Source: Candidatus Latescibacter anaerobius SCGC AAA252-E07 (GTDB lineage: Bacteria > Latescibacterota > Latescibacteria > Latescibacterales > Latescibacteraceae). Taken from it: a stretch of 6,014 bases of DNA. The translations under genes and the position numbers were made by a program. Each line of letters starts with the position of its first letter. Position 1 is the stretch's first letter. The notes beneath the pieces are model-generated. The model did no database searches, was not told where the DNA came from, and saw only the letters and a list, made by a program, of their open reading frames with translations. Shown here one piece after another: positions 1-5,589 of this stretch. The stretch is from assembly GCA_000403035.1 (NCBI GenBank), contig AQSL01000161.1, forward strand, positions 16,873 to 22,886. Direction: 5' to 3'.

Positions 1-821
1 CCGAGAATGTGCGGAGTTAACCGGCTCGATGGGAAAGAGGGATTCTGCCATGCATCTTCACAGCTTGAAATTTCGTCATTTAATCCGCATTTTGGCGAAG
101 AGAGACCCCTTGTCGGGAAGGGAGGTTCCGGAACCATTTTCCTGACCAATTGCGGACTGAGATGTGTTTTCTGTATAAACTCAGAAATAAGCCATGGAGG
201 TCAAGGCGCTCCATCGAGCATAGATGATATGGCGGATATGATGATTAAGCTTCAAAAGATGGGATGCCATAACATCAATGTTGTTACACCGACCCATTAT
301 TCGCCCCATGTTATTCTTGCGGTTGACAGGGCGGCAGGCAGGGGTTTGAGACTTCCTCTCGTTTACAATACCTGTGGATGGGAGCGCACTGAAATACTGA
401 AGAAGCTCGACGGAATAGTGGACATTTACCTCCCGGACTTCAAATACTCCGAGAGTGAAATGGCGGCATGTATTCAGCGAATGCCAAAACGTATCCGGAA
501 GTAACCCGGGAAGCCCTGCTCGAAATGCACCGTCAGGTTGGAGTCGCTCAACCGGCACGTGACGGTATCATGTACCGTGGGCTGATGATCCGTCACCTGG
601 TTATGCCAAACGGAGTCAGCGGTACACAAAAGGTTGTAGAATGGATCGCAGATAACCTCCCCAAAGACACCTATCTTAACATCATGTCGCAGTACAGGCC
701 GATGTACAAGGCATTTGATTATCCCGATATTGCCCGTCGAATAACGCGCAGTGAATATAAAGACGCTGTAAAATGGGCAAAGGATGCCGGCCTCACCAAT
801 CTGGATATTCAGGGATATTAG
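1..821 (+). pseudogene. PflX-like radical SAM protein, 5' partial, frameshifted
   Basis: Radical SAM iron-sulfur protein of the PflX family (resembles pyruvate formate-lyase activating enzyme; true substrate unknown). The radical SAM cluster motif CxxxCxxC is encoded at 151-174 (NCGLRCVFC), after the family block HFGEE and GSGTIF and before NINVVTPTH and DIYLPDFKY. The reading frame is open to base 1, and the residues before the first ATG (PR, then MCGVNR) match the family's CPRxCGVNR block, so the ATG at 7 is internal and the true start lies outside the window. Frame 1 carries the family up to about 467 (ESEMAA); the family then continues in frame 3 from 468 (MYSANAKTYPEV, EMHRQVG, RHLVMPNG, NIMSQYRP) to the TAG at 819-821. 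One base is missing (or two are extra) near 466-470, with no homopolymer there. This is either a real pseudogene or a sequencing or assembly error. The family assignment is firm; the cause of the break is not known. Confidence 0.85.
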
Positions 822-1120
822 TTTTAGATGTAGCAATGGTTGCACTCTTACAATGTATGATATTTCAAATAACACAGTTTTTCAAAATCATCACTGCTTT
901 CTCAATCGGTTCTCTCATTTTTAATGGGATCGATGGAAAACGGCACTCTTGCGGTGGTCCATCCCTGTATAGAAAGGCGCTCAAAGGGAGAATTTTTCTT
1001 TTCTGGCTGTACGAATAAACCCGGTTAGAAAAAAATGTATTGAAAAATTTACATTTCTGTATTATTTATTACTATTGAGTGGAAATATAATGGTTGGTTG
1101 AATGAAAGGGGGAGGTATCG
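822..1120. other. intergenic region, no convincing gene
   Basis: About 300 bases between the radical SAM gene and the kinase-like gene. An open frame crosses 773-1018 but begins inside the radical SAM gene and reads as low-complexity hydrophobic residues with no family resemblance, so I do not call it. A weak imperfect stem (GATGGA at 932-937 with TCCATC at 958-963) has no T-run after it. The only useful contents are the promoter-like and inverted-repeat sequences at 1033-1068 and the strong ribosome binding site GGGGGAGG ending at 1115. Confidence 0.6.
1033..1068 (+). promoter_or_regulatory. candidate promoter with inverted repeat for kinase-like gene
   Basis: TTGAAA at 1040-1045, a 17-base spacer and TATTTA at 1063-1068 form a plausible -35/-10 pair. 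The -35 lies in the centre of a perfect 7-base inverted repeat, AAATGTA (1033-1039) and TACATTT (1050-1056), which could be an operator. A second -10-like TATAAT at 1086-1091 has no good -35. The region is AT-rich, so chance matches are likely. Confidence 0.3.
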
Positions 1121-1957
1121 ATGGCTGTCGTGACTATTTCAAGACTGAAAGGTTCAGAAGGTGACGAGATAGCCTTAAAGGTTTCAAGAGGCCTCGGATA
1201 TGACCTGGTTGATACCAATCTTATTGTTGAGATTGCAAATCGTGCCGGTGTAAGCATAGAAGATGTACGTAATATTGATGAAAAATACCAGTCAAGGGCC
1301 GTTAAGCTTCTGAAAGGTTTTATTACTCCTCGAATGAGCAAAGTTCTTGCAGGTCAGGAGTGTAAACATCTTGATCCTAAATCATACCTGGAGTTTTTAA
1401 AAACGATAATTCTGGGGCTTGCTGAAAAAGGGAACATGGTGATTGTCGGCCGTGCAGGGCAGTTCATACTGAAAGATGAATACGTTGCATATCATGTGAG
1501 AATCGTTGCAGATGATACATTCAGAATTGAAAGAATAAAAGAACGAAATGAAATTTCGGAATCAGATGCTTACGAAATGATAAAAAAATCTGATAGTATG
1601 CGTAAAAATTATATTGAGAAATATCTTAACGAGGATTGGGCAAGTCCGTTAGCATATCATTTGGTGGTAAACTCCTCGCAAAATGGAATTGATGAAACGG
1701 CACATATAATCGTAGAGGCAGTTAAAAAATTCAGCGCAACCCATGAATACATTCCCGGCGTAAGGGATCGCCGTAAAAACCCGCGTAGATTCGAAGAAGA
1801 TCGAAGAACGGGTGACCGTCGAGCCGGTGAGGAATTATGGAGTCAAAATCAAACAAAAAGATCCATAATGAAAGGACGTCCGGTAAGAACTCATATAAAA
1901 CCAGACCGGAGACATGAAGGTCGACGTAGAAAGGACAGACGTGCCGGCATCGAATAG
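1121..1957 (+). CDS. cytidylate kinase-like P-loop protein with Arg-rich tail
   Basis: Resembles the cytidylate kinase-like family (Cytidylate_kin2 type), P-loop nucleoside-monophosphate kinases whose substrate is mostly unproven. Residues 1-30 (VVTISRLKGSEGDEIALK, then GYDLVD) match the family's ISRxxGSGGxxIA and GYxxxD pattern. The P-loop reads GSEGDE, without the Lys of classical kinases, as is common in this family. VIVGRAGQFIL (107-117) and an Arg-rich lid-like stretch (R135-R142) follow, then a DxxRxxYIxxY...W..PLAYHLVVN block (158-184). Residues 215-278 are a separate low-complexity tail with repeated DRR/RR units (DRRKNPRR, EDRRTGDRR, DRRHEGRRRKDRR), which is not part of the kinase fold. 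The ATG at 1121 has a very strong Shine-Dalgarno (GGAGG at 1111-1115, 5 bases upstream). It appears to be a single-gene unit. The kinase family call is good; activity on CMP is not shown. Confidence 0.8.
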   Translation: MAVVTISRLKGSEGDEIALKVSRGLGYDLVDTNLIVEIANRAGVSIEDVRNIDEKYQSRAVKLLKGFITPRMSKVLAGQECKHLDPKSYLEFLKTIILGLAEKGNMVIVGRAGQFILKDEYVAYHVRIVADDTFRIERIKERNEISESDAYEMIKKSDSMRKNYIEKYLNEDWASPLAYHLVVNSSQNGIDETAHIIVEAVKKFSATHEYIPGVRDRRKNPRRFEEDRRTGDRRAGEELWSQNQTKRSIMKGRPVRTHIKPDRRHEGRRRKDRRAGIE

Positions 1958-2025
1958 AATTTTGTAGTGCTTTTGAAAAAAAATTATATATAAGTTTTTT
2001 ATTACTCTATTGATATAAAAAAATA

Positions 2026-2054
2026 TTTTCATAAGCTGGAGAAATATATATAAT
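2026..2054 (+). promoter_or_regulatory. candidate promoter upstream of small protein gene
   Basis: TTTTCA (2026-2031), a spacer of exactly 17 bases, and a consensus TATAAT (2049-2054) are seen in the AT-rich gap after the kinase-like gene. Transcription would begin near 2061, about 80 bases before the small gene at 2139. The background is AT-rich, which raises the risk of a chance match. Confidence 0.35.
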
Positions 2055-2138
2055 TCTATATATGTTAAACGACGTATGTATGCTTTTTTATTTGGTTTGA
2101 AAGACTGCTTTTTTTTAAAAGGGTACAGTGGCGCATTC

Positions 2139-2321
2139 ATGTTCGTATATGTAAAATTTGAAGATTCAAAAAAGATAGAGTATTTTGGTCCGGCCACTCC
2201 GGGGGAGTGTGAATCCTGGATGAAAATAAAAAAAATATTTCCAAGATATTATGATGATCTTTCTTTAAAACAGAGCTTATTAAAGAATAATAGATCAAAC
2301 ATGAAATTATTGACCGAGTAA
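2139..2321 (+). CDS. possible 60-residue small protein, unknown function
   Basis: I do not recognise this gene. The predicted product begins MFVYVKFEDSKKIEYFGPA and has the layout of small single-domain proteins with a short beta pair followed by a helix: VYVKF, then EYFGPATPGECESWM, then a basic helical end (KIKKIFPRYYDDL). The pattern 'GP-x5-ECESW' resembles small proteins with a GP...EA/EC...W motif, but I cannot name a family. The frame stays open upstream to an ATG at 2076, but that extension is Phe-rich and unlikely. Neither start has a well-placed ribosome binding site (the nearest AAAAGGG is 15 bases off), which weakens the call. In its favour are higher GC than the flanks at the start of the gene, a -10/-35 candidate about 85 bases upstream, and a stem-loop across the stop codon. 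Confidence 0.4.
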   Translation: MFVYVKFEDSKKIEYFGPATPGECESWMKIKKIFPRYYDDLSLKQSLLKNNRSNMKLLTE

Positions 2322-2336
2322 TTAAACAGGTCAATA
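2308..2336 (+). terminator. stem-loop over the small gene's stop codon
   Basis: Perfect 8-base arms TATTGACC (2308-2315) and GGTCAATA (2329-2336) with a 13-base loop that contains the TAA stop codon (2319-2321). There is no T-run after it, so it is not a classical intrinsic terminator; it could protect the 3' end or be a regulator's binding site. Confidence 0.35.
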
Positions 2337-2388
2337 GATACAAATTTATCCCGCAACTATAAGTATCATTTCAGTTTTCATAACCGTT

Positions 2389-2409
2389 CGTTACACGTTA
2401 CTCGTTTCT
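2389..2409. repeat. three-unit 7-base tandem repeat
   Basis: CGTTACA, CGTTACT and CGTTTCT lie head to tail (2389-2395, 2396-2402, 2403-2409) in the gap before the dehydrogenase gene. Apart from this repeat, the 211-base gap 2322-2532 shows only the stem-loop at its left end and the dehydrogenase ribosome binding site at its right end. Confidence 0.5.
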
Positions 2410-2532
2410 TTACCATTACATGGGCCCCGTTCGTGAGAAAATCCGGAACATATCATAGAGAGTGTCATTTCCCGCATTGGAAAACGATATGTATTTCTTA
2501 CATAACATATAAATAATAATGGAGATAATTTC

Positions 2533-3324
2533 ATGGATTTGGGTATAAAGGGTAAAACAGCTATCGTCTGCGGCGCATCAAAAGGGCTGGGAAGGGCTTG
2601 TGCCGAACTGCTTGCATTCGAGGGAGTCAATCTTGTTGTATGTTCGAGGAATTTTGATGCAATATTTTCAACTGCCCGCACAATATCGGAACATTATGGT
2701 ATTGATGCAGTGCCCGTAGCCGCAGATATTTCACAGCCGGAATCTCCCGAAAAGCTCGTCAATGAGGCATTAAAAAAATTCGAAAGTGTCGACATACTCA
2801 TCAACAACGCCGGTGGCCCTCCACCGGGCAGATTTGATGATTTTGACGATGATGAGTGGGAACGTGCATTCAATCTCACTCTCATGAGCATCATCCGAAT
2901 GACAAGAGCGGTATTACCGCATATGACCTCGAAGGGGTGGGGAAGAGTTATCAATCTCGCATCCATATCGGTCAAACAGCCGATTCCCGGATTGATCCTG
3001 TCAAATTCGCTCCGGAGCGCTGTCGTCGGTATGGCAAAGAGTTTATCACAGGAGGTTGCCTCGAAAGGCGTTCTCATTAACACAATCGCCACCGGGAATA
3101 TCGATACCGAGCGTCTCCGTTCGGTTATCAAGAACCGTGCCAGAGCATCAGGCATTACCGAAGAAAAAGAGCTCTCCGCCCTTGAAGCTACAATTCCTAT
3201 AGGGAGGATAGGACGTCCCGAGGAACTCGCGTGTCTCGTGGCATTCCTTGCAAGCGAGAGAGCGTCATATATTACCGGTGCGACCATTCAGGTGGATGGC
3301 GGTTATTTCAGCGGGATTGTGTGA
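2533..3324 (+). CDS. atypical SDR-family oxidoreductase (FabG-like)
   Basis: Short-chain dehydrogenase/reductase fold protein of 263 residues, a normal length for the family, predicted to be cytosolic. Cofactor site: GASKGLG (14-20) matches the GxxxGxG motif, with Cys13 where Thr is usual. NNAGG (91-95) is the usual structural motif, and Ser144 sits at the catalytic Ser position. The YxxxK site is changed: thirteen residues after Ser144 the sequence is SNSLR (157-161), so Tyr is replaced by Ser157 and Lys by Arg161. This matches a known beta-ketoacyl-ACP-reductase-like subgroup that lacks the classical tetrad, so the substrate and even the chemistry are uncertain. The C-terminal PIGRIGRPEE (222-231) and ITGATIQVDGGY (247-258) are standard for FabG relatives. 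The start at 2533 is supported by GGAG eight bases upstream (2521-2524). No neighbour suggests a pathway. It is the last gene before the AT-rich region. Confidence 0.88.
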   Translation: MDLGIKGKTAIVCGASKGLGRACAELLAFEGVNLVVCSRNFDAIFSTARTISEHYGIDAVPVAADISQPESPEKLVNEALKKFESVDILINNAGGPPPGRFDDFDDDEWERAFNLTLMSIIRMTRAVLPHMTSKGWGRVINLASISVKQPIPGLILSNSLRSAVVGMAKSLSQEVASKGVLINTIATGNIDTERLRSVIKNRARASGITEEKELSALEATIPIGRIGRPEELACLVAFLASERASYITGATIQVDGGYFSGIV

Positions 3325-3331
3325 AATCAGC

Positions 3332-3348
3332 CACGGATGAACACGGAT
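3332..3348. repeat. CACGGAT decamer-type repeat at composition boundary
   Basis: CACGGAT occurs at 3332-3338 and again at 3342-3348 with a GAA spacer, a 10-base period, starting eight bases after the dehydrogenase stop codon. Similar CCACGGATGAACACGGAT-type strings are, from memory, common between genes in many environmental bacterial genomes; their origin is unclear. Here it marks the change from moderate-GC to AT-rich DNA. Confidence 0.6.
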
Positions 3349-3371
3349 TGGATTTACAATTTTCTATTAAG

Positions 3372-3445
3372 GATTGATAGATTTATTATGAGTGAATGTA
3401 TAAATATTTATTACGATTGATAGAAGGTTATTATCATATAATAAC
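3372..3445. repeat. direct repeat plus AT palindrome in convergent gap
   Basis: GATTGATAGA occurs exactly at 3372-3381 and 3415-3424, a 43-base offset, each followed by TTATTAT within a few bases. The second copy runs into a perfect palindrome, GTTATTAT (3427-3434), CAT, ATAATAAC (3438-3445). This lies between the ends of two convergent genes (SDR plus strand, SLOG minus strand), where a two-way terminator would be expected, but the stem has almost no G/C and no clear T-run. No gene is seen in 3325-3580. Confidence 0.45.
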
Positions 3446-3580
3446 GATGGTTGGATATAAATAAATAAAATATAGGGATTTAATTCATTTAAGATAAAAA
3501 ATATATCATAGGCTTATTTCCTGGGGATAAATGTGGTAATTTACACCGGAAAAGTCAATTGGTTTTGGGGGTGAGTACAA

Positions 3581-4063
3581 TTAAAATTTTAAAACATCCT
3601 TAGTTATTGGATTAATATGTATTAAATTTTTATTTTTTGAAATTGCATATTTCACAATATCAGCAGTTCCTCCAAGACCTTTAGATTTATTACCATCCCA
3701 AACAGCAATTATAATTTCAGATAAATCTACTACTTTTTTTCCTGCTTCATAAAATGCAATTTCTTCAGGTTCAATATAATTTAGCTTTATTGTTTTAAAT
3801 GCATTATTAATTAAATATCGGTATTCTAATATGAATTTTTTTTTAAAAAATGTTTTTTCATATTGTTTACAAGGAATAATTGCGATATAGGGTAAATTAT
3901 TTTCTAGAAGTATTTTTGCAAATAATTGATCTGAACCTATAGCAAGAGAAGTGTACCCAATATTAATTTTATAATTATTGATTATTTCAATTATTTTATT
4001 AGAAATCCATTTTATAGTTTTTAAGGATCCAATTTTTTGATGACCTGTTATACCTGCTTTCAT
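3581..4063 (-). CDS. stand-alone SLOG-fold protein (putative nucleotide-signal sensor)
   Basis: 160-residue Rossmann-like protein that I place in the SLOG (SMF/DprA-LOG) superfamily, whose members bind nucleotides or nucleotide-derived signals. N-terminal GITGHQ (4-9) is the first nucleotide-loop motif; SLAIGSDQLFAK (39-50) matches the usual 'G..DQLFA' helix start; IAIIPCKQYEKTF (60-72) is the next strand; VWDGNKSKGLGGTADIV (121-137) carries the glycine-rich GGTAD motif that faces the ligand; LIHINP (147-152) ends the core. No membrane segment or second domain is present. Its ATG overlaps the caspase gene's TGA (ATGA, 4060-4063), so translation is probably coupled; AAAAAGGG lies six bases upstream, inside the caspase gene. 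In type I Thoeris a SLOG domain in ThsA senses the TIR product, so a role as sensor, regulator or sponge of the TIR signal is an inference. The gene is AT-rich, like the rest of the cluster. Confidence 0.75.
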   Translation of the reverse strand: MKAGITGHQKIGSLKTIKWISNKIIEIINNYKINIGYTSLAIGSDQLFAKILLENNLPYIAIIPCKQYEKTFFKKKFILEYRYLINNAFKTIKLNYIEPEEIAFYEAGKKVVDLSEIIIAVWDGNKSKGLGGTADIVKYAISKNKNLIHINPITKDVLKF

Positions 4064-5016
4064 ATGTTACCCTTTTTTGCTAAATCCCAATAAAATTTTC
4101 CAAGAGGTGTTAATTTACATGATTTGCAATTAATAGCTGCAAAATATAAATGTTCTTCATTAATGGGTTCTAATAATCTTGCAGCTCTATATTTTTGGAA
4201 ATGCTTAAATATTTCTTCATTTTTAGGATTTATTGGTTCTTCAGTTGGTTCATATGAACGATCAAGTTTATATTCATAAGTTGGAGATGAAAAATATTCT
4301 GGTAATAATCGTAACATTGAAGGTTCAATAAATGTTTTACATTTTCTAAGATTAGTTAATTTAGATACAAAAGATTTGAACAAAGGTCTTGGTTCCCATG
4401 CACCGTGAATTTGGTCAACATATGCATATACACTTGCAATGTTTATATTACCAATAATATCAGCTGCACCACCTTCTAATGCATTACATATTTTAGATGT
4501 AAAAAGACCTGCACCTGATTGTTCAATAGCTTCTTGTGATTCTCTGCTTGCTGTTAAAATAGATACACCTTCCCTTAATATTACATTATCATTACTTATT
4601 TCTGGTATCTTACCTAAGCCACCACTAAAACAACAATCAAGTATGATAATTATTTCTTTTATTTTTGACTTAATTGCACTCACAATAATATCTCTCATAT
4701 TAACACCTTCATCATACACTGTTGCATCTTGTGTTACTAGAAAACCATTAAATATTCTTAAAAAACCGTGTCCTGAAAAATAAAATAAGGCTGTTTCTGC
4801 TGGATTAACAAACAATTCATCAATTTTACTTCTAAGTATTGATCTTGTAACTTCATCATATGAACCTTTTGGTGCAACTAATTTTTTACAATCAAAATTT
4901 GGTGAATCATCTTGATTTTTTGATAATAGATCAAACATTCTATTTGCATCGTTAACGCTACCTTTTAATGGTGAATTAGGATATTCGTCAATACCAACAA
5001 TTAAAGCTCTTTTCAT
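4060..5016 (-). CDS. caspase-like cysteine protease (peptidase C14 type)
   Basis: 318-residue caspase-fold protease. N-terminal MKRALIVGIDEYPNSPLKG and NDA (23-25) are the typical first strand and loop. The catalytic dyad is visible: His83 in ALFYFSGHG and Cys129 in LDCCFSGG (D127-C128-C129-F130-S131-G132, equal to the DxCxSG of caspases and metacaspases). SILTASRESQEA (152-163) and FTSKICNALEGGAAD (172-186) complete the p10-like part. Residues from about 225 on (LRLLPEYFSSP, LDRSYEPTEEP, EEHLYFAA, LTPLGKFYW) form a C-terminal region that, as I recall, is conserved in this bacterial family and is a good candidate for ligand binding or activation. There is no signal peptide or membrane helix. 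The start at 5016 has GGAG (5028-5025) eight bases upstream. It sits 77 bases after the TIR-like gene and overlaps the SLOG gene by 4 bases. The likely role is effector: broad proteolysis and cell death or arrest on phage infection (inference from type IV Thoeris). Confidence 0.88.
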   Translation of the reverse strand: MKRALIVGIDEYPNSPLKGSVNDANRMFDLLSKNQDDSPNFDCKKLVAPKGSYDEVTRSILRSKIDELFVNPAETALFYFSGHGFLRIFNGFLVTQDATVYDEGVNMRDIIVSAIKSKIKEIIIILDCCFSGGLGKIPEISNDNVILREGVSILTASRESQEAIEQSGAGLFTSKICNALEGGAADIIGNINIASVYAYVDQIHGAWEPRPLFKSFVSKLTNLRKCKTFIEPSMLRLLPEYFSSPTYEYKLDRSYEPTEEPINPKNEEIFKHFQKYRAARLLEPINEEHLYFAAINCKSCKLTPLGKFYWDLAKKGNI

Positions 5017-5093
5017 TTTATTTACTCCAAAGAAATCTAACTTTTTAAGTTAATTATAAAAATAATACATATTAAATAAGTTATTTAAAAAAA

Positions 5094-5510
5094 TTATAAC
5101 GAAATTTCACGTATTGCAGAAACAATCGAATCAGTATTCCAGCCAACAAGCTTATCACTATTTTCTGCAACTATAGATGATACTTGAGTATTTCCCCAAG
5201 GTTTTACAGCCAGTATCGGCTTCGGAGTATTGAACTCTTGTTTAGCAATTGTGATTTCCTTTTTTATCCACTTACTAAAAGTTGAGTATTTTCCCGCCAT
5301 GATTATTACAATGTGGCAAGGTGAAATATGATTTTTTATTGCTTCATATAGTTCTTTTTCACTAACAGCATCATGAACAGGATCATTTTTGGGGACGGAA
5401 AAATTTTTGTAAATAAAATAAGGTTTCGAATCTAAAAGTTTACAAAAATTTTCATAAGCATCGGAATAAGTCCAAGAGTGACTTATAAATAAATTGTATG
5501 TTTTTGACAT
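5094..5510 (-). CDS. TIR-like protein, ThsB/MTH538 (DUF1863) type
   Basis: 138-residue single-domain TIR-like protein. The first strand and loop read YNLFISHSWTYSDAYENF (5-22), the hallmark of the ThsB TIR-like family. A helix with the L54-YEAIKNHI stretch follows, then the strand CHIVIIMAGKYS (65-76) and SKWIKKEITIA (79-89), where Glu85 is in the position of the TIR NADase catalytic Glu. The end, PILAVKPWG (98-106) and LVGWNTDSIVSAI (121-133), is typical of the family. There is no membrane segment or partner domain. In Thoeris, such proteins detect phage infection and turn NAD+ into a cyclic ADP-ribose isomer. Which isomer is made here cannot be read from the sequence; N7-cADPR would be expected if it pairs with the caspase. 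The start at 5510 is fixed by AAGGAG (5523-5518) seven bases upstream. It lies between a 99-residue unknown gene and the caspase, all on the same strand. Confidence 0.87.
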   Translation of the reverse strand: MSKTYNLFISHSWTYSDAYENFCKLLDSKPYFIYKNFSVPKNDPVHDAVSEKELYEAIKNHISPCHIVIIMAGKYSTFSKWIKKEITIAKQEFNTPKPILAVKPWGNTQVSSIVAENSDKLVGWNTDSIVSAIREISL

Positions 5511-5533
5511 TTAACTACTCCTTTTTATGGAAT

Positions 5534-5539
5534 ATTATA
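5534..5539 (-). promoter_or_regulatory. possible internal -10 box before the TIR-like gene
   Basis: A consensus TATAAT on the minus strand, 25 bases before the TIR-like ATG, would give a very short leader that still includes the AAGGAG site. No good -35 is seen 16-18 bases upstream. If real, it would let TIR-caspase-SLOG be expressed without the 99-residue gene. Confidence 0.22.
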
Positions 5540-5564
5540 CTTGAATTATTTTTTCCTATACTTG
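5536..5564. repeat. direct repeat TATACTTG between the first two cluster genes
   Basis: TATACTTG occurs at 5536-5543 and 5557-5564, 21 bases apart, i.e. about two helix turns, and each copy is followed by A/T-rich AAT..TT sequence. It overlaps the possible internal -10 box, so it could be a regulator's site. Nothing else is visible in the 79-base gap. Confidence 0.35.
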
Positions 5565-5589
5565 GAAGAATAATTTAAAAATCAAAAAA

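Noticed and set aside
474..875. 133-residue minus-strand open frame, and the similar one at 181-558
   Set aside because: Both are antisense to the radical SAM gene, whose motifs are clear on the plus strand.
926..965. Imperfect stem GATGGA/TCCATC as a terminator of the radical SAM gene
   Set aside because: It has a 20-base loop and bulges, no following T-run, and is over 100 bases from the stop codon.
773..1018. 81-residue plus-strand open frame after the radical SAM gene
   Set aside because: It starts inside the radical SAM gene, has no ribosome binding site, and reads as low-complexity hydrophobic sequence followed by unrelated residues.
1835..2197. 120-residue minus-strand open frame
   Set aside because: It is antisense to the kinase tail and the AT-rich gap, and rich in Ile/Phe/Lys/Tyr as expected of AT-rich non-coding DNA.
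2694..3287. 197-residue minus-strand open frame
   Set aside because: It is the antisense of the well-supported SDR gene and has no recognisable motif.
5039..5051. AACTT-TTT-AAGTT as a terminator between the TIR and caspase genes
   Set aside because: The five-base A/T stem is too weak; the short gap and co-orientation fit an operon better.
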